This document shows, in pieces, positions 23,499 to 31,081 of a stretch of 31,609 nt of DNA. The stretch spans positions 1 through 31,609 of the forward strand of contig JAEYXQ010000096.1 of the NCBI GenBank assembly GCA_023431205.1, in the 5' to 3' direction. The notes beneath the pieces were generated by a model, which was not told the DNA's origin, did no database searches, and was given only the letters and a program-made list of their open reading frames with translations. This stretch comes from Pseudomonadota bacterium (GTDB lineage: Bacteria; Pseudomonadota; Alphaproteobacteria; Rhizobiales; Devosiaceae). A program made the translations under genes and the position numbers. Positions within the stretch are counted from its first letter, which is position 1, and every line of letters begins with the position of its first letter.

Positions 23499-23720
23499 GT
23501 GGCTGCGGGTCGGAAGCTAAGCCTTTGACTCGCCTCGCAGGGAAGCGAACTCTTGAGAGCCATTCTAAAGTCCGGCGCCCGGATTGCCAATGCGTCAGGG
23601 TGGCGCGCCGGCCACACCGCATAACTGATCGTGAGGCGCCATTAACCCGCCCAAACAGGGGGTGTTGCCCGCTTCTTCGCGAATTACTACGCTCCCGTCA
23701 GGTCCAAAGGACCAGGGGGG

Positions 23721-25022
23721 ATGTTTATTGTGAAGAGTTTTTCCGGCAGCAATACCGCCGCAGAGCATGACGAGGCCCTGCTTTGGGCCGCTCGCGCGGT
23801 CCGCAAGAATCCGCAGGCGTTGTTCACCAACTTTCAGTGGTATCTCTATCACTCCAGGAACACCGTCTATTTCACCGCCTTCTCGACCACCGCGTTCGAC
23901 AAGGCCACCCTCGACAACTTCGTTGCCGAAATGGTGTCGCTGGCGCCGCAACTGACCCATGGCTTTGTCGGCGCGCTTCCGGGCCAGCCCTTCCCCAAGC
24001 ACATCCTCGACGCCATCACTTCGGTGGCCGAGGTCGACGAGTTCGACGAGTACCCGGACAAGTGGCTCGGCAAGGGTCTCGACATCTTCGAGCGCAAGGA
24101 CCTGCCGCTGTTCCGCGTCTATGCCGTCACCCGCCGTGGCGGGCCCGACGCTCAGGGGCGCGCTGCCGCCGTCCTGGTGCGCTCCAGCCATGCCCTGCTC
24201 GAGGGCCATGATTCCTCGCTTTTGACGCGCTCCCATTCTATCGCCCGCAGCGACGTTTCCGCCCGGCCGACCAAGACTCGGATTCCGTTCAAGCGCCGTC
24301 TCGGTCTGGCCCTCGGCGCCTTCATGATGACGGCGCTGACCGTCATCCTCGCCCATGTCACGCCGGTGCCGGAAAAAAAGCTCGGCTTCCGTTCGCTCGC
24401 CATCGAGCGGACGCGCATCCGCGCCGTAGCCAACAAGCTCGGCGTGCGCCAGCGCTCGCTGATGTTCGGCCTCATCACCCAGGCGCTCAACGTCGCCGAG
24501 AAGGGCCCTGAGGCCAAGGTGATCTCCGCCGCCTACACCATGCTCGACAATTCCGAGCGGTTCGACGCCGATGACGACCAGTTCCGCGTCCGCGCGCTCG
24601 AGACCAAGTTCCAGGTCCAGCCCGACTTCGTCGACTACGTGCGCGGCATCGACCGGACCCTGACCGAAGTGGAAGCCAAGGACACCACCACCTTCCAGCT
24701 CATGATCATGGGCATGTTCGGCATGATGCGGAAGACGGCCCGGGTGCTGCCCTTCCTGTTCGGCGACCGGCTGTTCCGCTACAACCGCTCGACCGACGTG
24801 GTGCTGACCCTGGTGCCGCCGCACCGCATGTACGGCAATCTCACCAGGAGCCTGATGGAGCCGGTCTATGTCGGCTCCTTCCACCCCAGCGCCAACCTCT
24901 GCACCTTCGTGCCCAACCGCGAGTTCATCACCCTGAACTTCGCCATGGAGGACATCTACCTCCAGCGCGTCGACGATATCCTCACCCTGCTCGAAAGCAC
25001 CGAAGCCCGCGACATCGCCTGA
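23721..25022 (+). CDS. Acyltransferase-like protein with degenerate HHxxxDG motif
   Basis: A 433-residue protein not assigned to a named family. Residues 155-162 read SSHALLEG, which aligns with the HHxxxDG active site of WS/DGAT and condensation-domain acyltransferases: the second, catalytic His is kept (H157), the first is Ser and the Asp is Glu (E161). A hydrophobic stretch (about 192-208, RRLGLALGAFMMTALTVILA) follows as in WS/DGAT proteins, and the C terminus (PVYVGSFHPSANLCTFVPNR, ITLNFAMEDIYL) resembles their closing beta-sheet region. Acyl transfer in lipid metabolism is therefore inferred. The ATG at 23721 is preceded by AAAGGACCAGGGGGG. It diverges from hemA. Confidence 0.6.
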   Translation: MFIVKSFSGSNTAAEHDEALLWAARAVRKNPQALFTNFQWYLYHSRNTVYFTAFSTTAFDKATLDNFVAEMVSLAPQLTHGFVGALPGQPFPKHILDAITSVAEVDEFDEYPDKWLGKGLDIFERKDLPLFRVYAVTRRGGPDAQGRAAAVLVRSSHALLEGHDSSLLTRSHSIARSDVSARPTKTRIPFKRRLGLALGAFMMTALTVILAHVTPVPEKKLGFRSLAIERTRIRAVANKLGVRQRSLMFGLITQALNVAEKGPEAKVISAAYTMLDNSERFDADDDQFRVRALETKFQVQPDFVDYVRGIDRTLTEVEAKDTTTFQLMIMGMFGMMRKTARVLPFLFGDRLFRYNRSTDVVLTLVPPHRMYGNLTRSLMEPVYVGSFHPSANLCTFVPNREFITLNFAMEDIYLQRVDDILTLLESTEARDIA

Positions 25023-25333
25023 CACCCGCAGCGCCCCTCCCCGATCTCTCGACCCCTCCCCCTCCCAGGGGGAGGTAAGGTGGGGGTGCCGCACCACCCA
25101 TGAGAAGATGAGCAGCGATGGTGCCATCAGGCAGACCGCCCTGTTCATCGTCTCCCTCCCCCTTGGGGGGAGGGACCAAGGGGGGGGGTAAAGGTGCCGG
25201 GCGCACAATCCAGGGGAAGATGAGCACCGGATGGTGCCACCAGGCAGACCGCCATGTTCATCGTCTCCCTCCCCCTTGTGGGGAGGGATCAAGGGTGGGG
25301 GTAGGGGCAGCCCCAGCGGCTCGAGCCCACAGA
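25023..25333. repeat. Repeat-filled intergenic region
   Basis: Three copies of the CCCTCCCC-hairpin repeat (25052-25087, 25142-25189, 25256-25303) and no gene. The last two belong to a unit repeated with a period of 112 bp (AGATGAGCA at 25106 and 25218; GTGCCA-CAGGCAGACCGCC within each). Part of the GTTCATCG lead sequence is shared with copies at 14871 and 20176. Confidence 0.82.
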
Positions 25334-25349
25334 TGAGGTACGTACCTCA
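25334..25349. promoter_or_regulatory. Perfect 16-bp palindrome upstream of the SDR gene
   Basis: TGAGGTACGTACCTCA is fully self-complementary, ends 65 bp before the SDR start codon and has the size of a GntR/TetR-type operator. No regulator gene is adjacent. Confidence 0.5.
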
Positions 25350-25414
25350 AACCCACTTGCAGCCCACCCGCAGGAGCGCTACCAAGAACCAGGCTCACTA
25401 TCTCGGACCTCACC

Positions 25415-26185
25415 ATGACCTCCTTCGCCGCCTATCCCAGCCTGCGCGATCGGCCCGTCGTCATCTCCGGCGGCGCCTCCGGCATCGGCGAGTCGCTGGT
25501 CCGCAACTTCGCCGCCCAGGGCGCCCGGGTCGGCTTTGTCGACATCGCCGATGAAGCGGGGGAGCGCCTTGCCGCCGAGCTCACCGCCGCCGGCCACACC
25601 GTGCGCTTCACCCGCTGCGACATCACTGACACCGGCGCCTACCAGGCCACCATCGAAGGCTTCGCTCACGTCCACGGCGATGCCTTGGTGCTGGTCAACA
25701 ATGCCGGCCACGATCAGCGCCACGACTGGGCCGAGGTCACGCCGGAGTACTGGGACGACCGCATGGCGGTGAACCTCAAGCACTTCTTCTTTGCCATCCA
25801 GGCAGTCGCCCCGGGCATGAGCCGCGCCGGCGGCGGTTCGGTGATCAATTTCAGCTCCATCAGCTGGATGATCATGACCCCGCGCATTCCCGTCTACGAG
25901 ACAGCCAAGGCTGCCGTTCACGGCATGACCCGGGCCATGGCCCGCGAACTCGGCAAGGCGGGCATTCGCGTCAACACCATCACGCCCGGCTCCGTCGTCA
26001 CCCAGCGCCAGCTCGACCTATGGCTCGACCCCCAGTCCATGGAGCGTATCCAGGAACTCCAGGCGCTCGGCGGACAGGTTATGCCCGATGACGTCGCCCG
26101 CATGGCGCTGTTCCTTGCCGCCAATGACAGCGCCATGATATCTGCGCAGCAATTCCTCGTGGATGGCGGCTGGGCGCACACCTGA
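25415..26185 (+). CDS. SDR family oxidoreductase, similar to D-xylose 1-dehydrogenase
   Basis: A 256-residue classical short-chain dehydrogenase. The nucleotide site is SGGASGIGE (18-26), with DIADE (43-47) after the second strand favouring NAD. NNAG is at 95-98, and the catalytic residues are S148, Y161 and K165 (YETAK). From memory, Caulobacter crescentus xylose dehydrogenase XylB shares the start (YPSL...), the phrase LVNNAGxDxRH, VINFxSISW and the YETAKA segment, so oxidation of an aldose or similar sugar is the best guess. The C terminus (QFLVDGGWAHT) is typical. No other sugar genes are near. A 16-bp palindrome upstream may be its operator. Confidence 0.88.
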   Translation: MTSFAAYPSLRDRPVVISGGASGIGESLVRNFAAQGARVGFVDIADEAGERLAAELTAAGHTVRFTRCDITDTGAYQATIEGFAHVHGDALVLVNNAGHDQRHDWAEVTPEYWDDRMAVNLKHFFFAIQAVAPGMSRAGGGSVINFSSISWMIMTPRIPVYETAKAAVHGMTRAMARELGKAGIRVNTITPGSVVTQRQLDLWLDPQSMERIQELQALGGQVMPDDVARMALFLAANDSAMISAQQFLVDGGWAHT

Positions 26186-26210
26186 ACCGCTGATCCGCTC
26201 CTCATAAACC

Positions 26211-26236
26211 GTTCAGCCGGCGTTCATCTGCGTTCA
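26211..26236 (+). promoter_or_regulatory. Three phased GTTCA direct repeats
   Basis: GTTCA occurs at 26211, 26222 and 26232, spaced 11 and 10 bp, including a perfect tandem GCGTTCATCT (26220-26239). Direct repeats with one-turn spacing are typical operators of OmpR/PhoB-type regulators. It lies about 90 bp before the OmpA-lipoprotein start. Confidence 0.45.
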
Positions 26237-26327
26237 TCTAGCGGCAGGGCAGGGGAATATTTCCACCACGGTCCTGCCGTATTCCGCGGCCACCAAGGCC
26301 ACCGAACCAATCCTTCAGGGGGATACA

Positions 26328-26996
26328 TTGAAGAAGTCGAAGTTCCTGGTCGCGCTCGCGGCCACGCTGGCGCTGACCGCCTGCACCACCACCAATCCCT
26401 ATACCGGCCAGTCCCAGCTCTCCAACACGGCGGGCGGCGGCCTGCTCGGCGCCGGGGGCGGCGCCGTTGCCGGCGCCCTGGTGGGCGCAGCGGTGGGTGG
26501 TGATCCGCGGGTCGGCGCCCTGATCGGGGCTGGTGTCGGCGGCCTGACCGGCGTGGCCATCGGTTCCTACATGGACCAGCAGGAAGCCGAACTGCGCGCC
26601 CAGCTCCAGGGCACCGGCGTTTCGGTGACCCGCGTCGGCAACCAGATCATCCTCAACATGCCGTCCAACATCACCTTCGCCACCGACTCCTCGACGGTAC
26701 AGCCGCAGTTCAACTCGACCCTGGTGTCGGTCGCGCTGGTGCTCAAGAAGTTCGACAAGACCATTGTCGATGTCTACGGCCACACCGACTCCCAGGGCGA
26801 CGACGCCTACAACCTCAGCCTCAGCCAGCGCCGCGCCGTTTCCGTGGCGACCGTGCTGTCGAGCCAGGGCATCGACCAGCGCCGCTTCTACATCGAGGGC
26901 AAGGGCGAGACCGCCCCGATCGCCTCGAACGCCACCGAAGCCGGGCGCGCCCAGAACCGCCGCGTCGAGATCCAGCTCTCCCCCATCCAGGGCTGA
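26328..26996 (+). CDS. OmpA-family outer-membrane lipoprotein
   Basis: A 222-residue protein. The signal peptide ends in a lipobox, LTAC (C19 becomes the lipidated residue). A glycine-rich stretch (about 36-80, with GGGLLGAGGGAVAGALVGAA) resembles glycine-zipper proteins. The C-terminal OmpA/Pal domain (about 105-218) has NITFATDSSTVQPQF, VYGHTDSQGDDAYNLSLSQRRA and GKGETAPIASNATEAGRAQNRRVEI, the peptidoglycan (diaminopimelate) binding motifs. Translation starts with TTG at 26328 after GGGGGA. It probably tethers the outer membrane to the wall. A very strong terminator follows. Confidence 0.92.
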   Translation: MKKSKFLVALAATLALTACTTTNPYTGQSQLSNTAGGGLLGAGGGAVAGALVGAAVGGDPRVGALIGAGVGGLTGVAIGSYMDQQEAELRAQLQGTGVSVTRVGNQIILNMPSNITFATDSSTVQPQFNSTLVSVALVLKKFDKTIVDVYGHTDSQGDDAYNLSLSQRRAVSVATVLSSQGIDQRRFYIEGKGETAPIASNATEAGRAQNRRVEIQLSPIQG

Positions 26997-27006
26997 TCCA
27001 GCTCCA

Positions 27007-27051
27007 CCCAACGCAAAAGGGCCACGCAGTGCGTGGCCCTTTTGCGTTGGG
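27007..27051. terminator. Bidirectional intrinsic terminator
   Basis: A perfect 21-bp stem (27007-27027 with 27031-27051), loop AGT. The core AAAAGGGCCACGC-AGT-GCGTGGCCCTTTT provides a T tract in both directions, fitting its place between two convergent genes. Confidence 0.92.
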
Positions 27052-27065
27052 GCGCTGTCGTTCCG

Positions 27066-27365
27066 TCAGCTCTGCGGCGCCACCGGCTCCACCACTGGCG
27101 CCGCCGTGGGCGTACCCGGCTGCACCTCGGTGCTGGGGGCGCCGTTGAACAGCTGCAGCACCAGCAGCACTGCGATCACGATCGCCATGCCGACAAGTCC
27201 ATAGAGCCACCAGTTGGTTGGACCGGTCGAGCCGACGGTCGGCTCATGATCACCGGCGACCTTGAGCTGCGAGCCATCGGGCACGTCCACGCGCGCCCCG
27301 TTCTCGTCGGTGAGGAAGTCCACCTCCGCCACGGTCGGCGTCGGTGCCTTGGGGGCGGTCGCCAT
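27066..27365 (-). CDS. Small single-pass membrane protein
   Basis: A 99-residue protein of unknown family. It has a soluble N-terminal part (MATAPKAPTPTVAEVDFLTD, then DENGARVDVPDG), one transmembrane helix (about 53-72, WWLYGLVGMAIVIAVLLVLQ) and a Pro/Thr/Val-rich periplasmic tail. ATG at 27365 has GGGAG 7 nt upstream and shares its first base with the stop of the preceding gene (TGATG), so the two are coupled. An alternative TTG one codon earlier is less likely. Confidence 0.72.
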   Translation of the reverse strand: MATAPKAPTPTVAEVDFLTDENGARVDVPDGSQLKVAGDHEPTVGSTGPTNWWLYGLVGMAIVIAVLLVLQLFNGAPSTEVQPGTPTAAPVVEPVAPQS

Positions 27366-27622
27366 CAATAATCTCCCTTGAACACGGTCTCGGTGCCCAC
27401 CCCGGACTGCACGCCCTGGTGCACTTCGGCGATGGCGGCGTCGATCTCCTCGGCATCGATGCCGAGATCGTCGCCTTCCTGCTGGGCGCCGGTGACTTCC
27501 GCCTTGAGATCGTTCAGCAGGGCGATCTTCTCGCGCGCGGTGAACAGGGTGTTGTGGGCAATCTCCATCGGGCGCAACCGGTCCTTGCCGCCCTGGCGAT
27601 CCTTGAGGCTGTCGAAAGCCAT
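27365..27622 (-). CDS. Small acidic hydrophilic protein
   Basis: An 85-residue protein of unknown family (MAFDSLKDRQGGKDRLRPME...), predicted helical (REKIALLNDLKAEVTGAQQE) with an acidic second half (DDLGIDAEEIDAAIAEVHQG) and no membrane segment. AAGGAG lies 6 nt before the ATG at 27622; the longer frame to 27742 lacks such a site. First gene of a two-gene operon with the small membrane protein. It diverges from the PRC-barrel gene. Confidence 0.7.
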   Translation of the reverse strand: MAFDSLKDRQGGKDRLRPMEIAHNTLFTAREKIALLNDLKAEVTGAQQEGDDLGIDAEEIDAAIAEVHQGVQSGVGTETVFKGDY

Positions 27623-27763
27623 AGCTGTCTCCTTCGGCAAGTGAAAAAGCCGTCGAAAGCTCAATGCAATGGCGCGATCACGGTTCCGCGCGGACCGGCA
27701 ATCGGGGAACCACGCCACCGGGCATGCGTTCTTTCTGCACACCGCAAACGAGAGGAGTCAGAG

Positions 27764-28156
27764 ATGGCTTACGACGACATCCGCAAGGCTGACGCCGACG
27801 TCCACGAGACCCACGACCTCATCGCCTCCGACAAGGTGGAAGGCACCAAGGTCTTTGATCCCCGCGGCGAGCATATCGGCTCGATCGAGCGCATCCTCGT
27901 CGAGAAACGCAGCGGCAAGGTTTCCTACGCCGTGCTCAGCTTCGGCGGCTTCATGGGTATCGGCCACGAACACTACCCGCTGCCGTGGTCCAAGCTGAAC
28001 TACGACGAGACGCTCGGTGGCTACCGGGTGGACGTCACCAGGGAACAGCTCGAAGGCGCTCCGCGCTACGATCGCGACAACGATAACGACTACTGGACGG
28101 CCGAGAACGGCCGCCGGGTCTACGACTATTATGGCGTAGCCCCCTACTGGATCTGA
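27764..28156 (+). CDS. PRC-barrel domain protein
   Basis: A 130-residue protein with a PRC-barrel domain (about 15-100): LIASDKVEGTKVFDPRGEHIGSIERI, VSYAVLSFGGFMGIGHEHYPLPW and YRVDVTREQLEGAP are characteristic. The C terminus is Asp/Tyr-rich (NDNDYWTAENGRRVYDYYG). Stand-alone PRC-barrel proteins of this kind are common in Hyphomicrobiales and are often stress-related, but the function is unproven. ATG at 27764 follows AGAGGAG. Confidence 0.9.
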   Translation: MAYDDIRKADADVHETHDLIASDKVEGTKVFDPRGEHIGSIERILVEKRSGKVSYAVLSFGGFMGIGHEHYPLPWSKLNYDETLGGYRVDVTREQLEGAPRYDRDNDNDYWTAENGRRVYDYYGVAPYWI

Positions 28157-28205
28157 CCGCGCCCCCGGTCAGGTAGTTTCAGCACCAGATCATGTTTTTC
28201 GCCCC

Positions 28206-28231
28206 CCGGCGCTCCTCGGAGCGCCGGTTTT
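28206..28231 (+). terminator. Intrinsic terminator after the PRC-barrel gene
   Basis: A perfect 10-bp stem, CCGGCGCTCC (28206-28215) with GGAGCGCCGG (28218-28227), two-base loop, then TTTT. A smaller hairpin, TGACC/GGTCA, lies at the stop codon (28156-28173). Confidence 0.85.
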
Positions 28232-28249
28232 CGTTTGGGCAGGCGGTGG

Positions 28250-29179
28250 TCAGGGCACCGTGTGTCCTGCCGCCCGGAACAGGCGGTACCACTCCTCGCG
28301 CGTCAGCCGGACATCGGCGCCGGCGGCGCTGTCGCGCACCCGCTCCGGGCGCGTGGTGCCCAGCACCACCTGGATGTTGGCCGGGTGCCGCACGGTCCAG
28401 GCGATGGCGATGCCGGTCGGAGCGACCCCATACTGCTCTGCCAGCTCATCCAGCGCCTGGTTGAGTTCACCGTAGGTGTCGTAGTCGCCGAGAAAGATCC
28501 CCTTGCCCCGCCCGGCGTGGAAGGGCGACCACGCCTGCAGCGTCATCCCCTTCAGCCGGCTGTAGTCGAGCAGCCCGACATCGCGCGACACCGACTGGTC
28601 GAGCTCGCCCATATTGGCGGCGATCCCTTGGGCGATCAGGTTGGCGTGGGTCAGGCTCAGCTGCATCTGGTTGAACAACAGCGGCTGCCGCACCGCGGTC
28701 TTCAGGAGCTCGATCTGGCCCAGCGTATGATTGGACACCCCGAAATGCCGGACCTTCCCGGCAGCATGAAGCGCGTCGAATGCGGCCGCCACCTCTTCGG
28801 GCTCCACCAGCGCATCCGGCCGGTGCAGCAGCAGCACGTCGAGGTAATCGGTGCGCAGCGCCGCCAGCGACTCGTCGACCGACCGGAGGATGTGCTCGGT
28901 CGAAAAATCGAAAAAACCCTTGCGGATACCGACCTTGCTCTGGATCTGGATGCGCTCGCGCTCCGCCGGCGATAACTGCACCGCCTCGCCGAACCGCGAC
29001 TCGCTGCGATGCGGTGCCCCGCCATAGATGTCGGCGTGATCAACCATGGTGATCCCGGCCTCCACCGCAGTGTCGAACAAGCGCCGGATCGCCGCATTCT
29101 CCATCTCGGCGATGCGCATCAGCCCAAGCACCAGGCTCGACACGGTCATCCCGGCTTCGGGCACGCTGTAGGTCTTCAT
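28250..29179 (-). CDS. Aldo/keto reductase (YdhF-like)
   Basis: A 309-residue NADPH-dependent reductase with a TIM-barrel fold. The catalytic tetrad is visible: D47 and Y52 in VDHADIYGG, K82 in IQSKVGI and H119 in LLLHRPD. SVDESLAALRTDYLDVLLLH and the C-terminal VVLGTTRPERVRDSA segment, which binds NADP, match the YdhF group of aldo/keto reductases. ATG at 29179 has AGGA upstream; the frame is open to 29269 without similarity. The carbonyl substrate is unknown. No operon partner. Confidence 0.94.
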   Translation of the reverse strand: MKTYSVPEAGMTVSSLVLGLMRIAEMENAAIRRLFDTAVEAGITMVDHADIYGGAPHRSESRFGEAVQLSPAERERIQIQSKVGIRKGFFDFSTEHILRSVDESLAALRTDYLDVLLLHRPDALVEPEEVAAAFDALHAAGKVRHFGVSNHTLGQIELLKTAVRQPLLFNQMQLSLTHANLIAQGIAANMGELDQSVSRDVGLLDYSRLKGMTLQAWSPFHAGRGKGIFLGDYDTYGELNQALDELAEQYGVAPTGIAIAWTVRHPANIQVVLGTTRPERVRDSAAGADVRLTREEWYRLFRAAGHTVP

Positions 29180-29288
29180 GGATCGGTCCTGGCAACAGAG
29201 CGGAGGACCCCCATCAGGACACCAGAAGCCCCCGGCCCGCAAGTCAGCAGCGGCACCCGATGGCAGCACAACAAGAGCAAAGGAAGAA

Positions 29289-29363
<75 letters not shown>

Positions 29364-29447
29364 AATTTCTGCCGGGGCTGGGCCGTCCGGCGGAACGGGG
29401 GCTCTACTGCCATAGCCCCCCGCTCGACGCAAGGCCAAAAAGCGCCT

Positions 29448-29651
29448 ATGAGCAAGCCGATGCCGAACACCAGAGTCGGGCACAGCATGGGCAAGTCCGA
29501 ACAGGCCATCCTGCGTGAGCAAAGATTGGCCGCAAAGCTTCGCGAGAACCTCAAGCGTCGCAAGACTCAGGCGCGGGCGCGGGCCGATCGCGATGCGCTG
29601 GCGCCCGATGCTCCTGCGGCCCCCGAACCGGGCACGGTCAAGAAACCGTAA
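29448..29651 (+). CDS. Small basic protein upstream of murA
   Basis: A 67-residue protein. The core ILREQRLAAKLRENLKRRKT followed by QARARA is a pattern of a small conserved rhizobial protein often found near murA (from memory). The tail is Ala/Pro-rich. The start is uncertain: ATG at 29448, or at 29487 (MGKSEQ...). Function unknown. Same strand as murA, 137 bp upstream. Confidence 0.65.
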   Translation: MSKPMPNTRVGHSMGKSEQAILREQRLAAKLRENLKRRKTQARARADRDALAPDAPAAPEPGTVKKP

Positions 29652-29730
29652 ACCAATTTCGGGCGAACTGTTCGCATCGTACATACGCTGAGCGCGGCGA
29701 GTCTGGTCTACGGGACAAAGAAGACTTGGC

Positions 29731-29767
29731 CTACCTCCCTTTCAGGTAGCTGACCCGCAAAAGGGTC
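29731..29767 (+). promoter_or_regulatory. Two hairpins in the murA leader
   Basis: CTACCT (29731-29736) with AGGTAG (29744-29749) and GACCC (29752-29756) with GGGTC (29763-29767) stand side by side, 22 nt before the murA start. No T tract follows; role unknown. Confidence 0.35.
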
Positions 29768-29788
29768 GCCATTCAGGACCAGGACAAC

Positions 29789-31081
29789 ATGGATCGAATT
29801 CGTTTGGTTGGCGGCAACGAGCTTCGGGGCGAAATCCCCATCTCGGGCGCCAAGAATGCCGCCTTGCCGCTGATGATCGCCTCGCTGCTCACCGATGAGC
29901 CGCTGGTGCTCGAAAACCTGCCCCGGCTCGCGGACGTCAAGCAGCTCGAGCGCATCCTCGAGAATCACGGCGTCGACATTGCCGTTCACGGCCGTCGCCG
30001 GGGCGAGGCCGAGGGCGTCGGCCAGCGGATGACCTTCCATGCCGCCGATATCGTCGACACCACCGCGCCCTATGATCTTGTGTCCAAGATGCGCGCCAGC
30101 TTCTGGGTGATCGGGCCGCTGCTGGCCCGCTGCCATGAAGCCCGGGTGTCGCTGCCGGGCGGCTGCGCCATCGGCACCCGCCCGGTCGACCTGTTCCTGT
30201 TCGGCCTGCGCGCGCTGGGGGCCGAGATCGATATCGACGAAGGCTATGTCGTCGCCCGCGCCCCCAAGGGCGGCCTCACGGGCGCGACCGTCAGCTTCCC
30301 CAAGGTCTCGGTCGGCGCCACGCATACCATCCTGATGGCCGCAACCCTGGCCCAGGGCACCACGGTGATCGAGAACGCCGCCCAGGAGCCCGAGATCACC
30401 AATGTCGCCGAGTGTCTCGTCGCCATGGGCGCCAGGATCTCCGGCATCGGCACTCGCACCCTCACCATCGAGGGTGTCGAGAAGCTTCACGGCGCCACGG
30501 TGGAAGTGATTCCCGACCGCATCGAGACCGGCACCTTCGCCATGGCCGCCGCCATGACCGGTGGTGACGTGCTGTTGCGCGGAGCCCGCGCCGAGCACCT
30601 TCAGTCCGCCCTCGACATCCTAGCCCGCACCGGCGTGTCCATCACCCCTGAAGCCGATGGCCTCCGCGTTCACCGCAACGGCAACGGCATCCAGCCGGTC
30701 GACGTCGAGACCGAGCCTTTCCCGGGCTTCCCGACCGACCTGCAGGCCCAGTTCATGGCGCTGATGACCATGAGTTCGGGCACCTCGCAGATACGCGAGA
30801 CCATCTTCGAGAACCGCTACATGCACGTGGCCGAACTCGCCCGCTTCGGCGCCGATATCGCCGTCGACGGTCAGGTGGCGACCATCCGCGGCAAGTCCCA
30901 GCTCAAGGGCGCCCAGGTGATGGCAACCGACCTGCGCGCCTCGGTATCGCTGGTCATCGCCGGCCTTGCCGCCCGCGGCGAGACCGTCGTCAACCGCATC
31001 TACCACCTCGACCGCGGCTTCGAGCGCCTCGAAGACAAGCTCTCCCGCTGCGGCGCCGAGATCGAACGCGTCTCGGGCTGA
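29789..31081 (+). CDS. murA: UDP-N-acetylglucosamine 1-carboxyvinyltransferase
   Basis: A 430-residue enolpyruvyl transferase that adds PEP to UDP-GlcNAc, the first committed step of peptidoglycan synthesis and the target of fosfomycin. It starts MDRIRLVGGNELRGEIPISG with K22-N23 (AKNAALP). The catalytic loop is LPGGCAIGTRPVDL with C126, so it is the fosfomycin-sensitive Cys type. PTDLQAQFMALM and IFENRYMHVAEL in the C-terminal half are conserved. Normal length. ATG at 29789 follows AGGAC. It is followed by repeats, not by a coupled gene. Confidence 0.98.
   Translation: MDRIRLVGGNELRGEIPISGAKNAALPLMIASLLTDEPLVLENLPRLADVKQLERILENHGVDIAVHGRRRGEAEGVGQRMTFHAADIVDTTAPYDLVSKMRASFWVIGPLLARCHEARVSLPGGCAIGTRPVDLFLFGLRALGAEIDIDEGYVVARAPKGGLTGATVSFPKVSVGATHTILMAATLAQGTTVIENAAQEPEITNVAECLVAMGARISGIGTRTLTIEGVEKLHGATVEVIPDRIETGTFAMAAAMTGGDVLLRGARAEHLQSALDILARTGVSITPEADGLRVHRNGNGIQPVDVETEPFPGFPTDLQAQFMALMTMSSGTSQIRETIFENRYMHVAELARFGADIAVDGQVATIRGKSQLKGAQVMATDLRASVSLVIAGLAARGETVVNRIYHLDRGFERLEDKLSRCGAEIERVSG

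Noticed and set aside
23595..25292. A 565-codon minus-strand frame opposite the acyltransferase-like gene
   Set aside because: It runs through intergenic repeats into the gene, and its composition is typical of a GC-rich mirror frame.
27007..27051. The perfect 21-bp inverted repeat as an insertion sequence end
   Set aside because: A 3-nt loop, T tracts on both strands and the position between convergent genes make it a bidirectional terminator.
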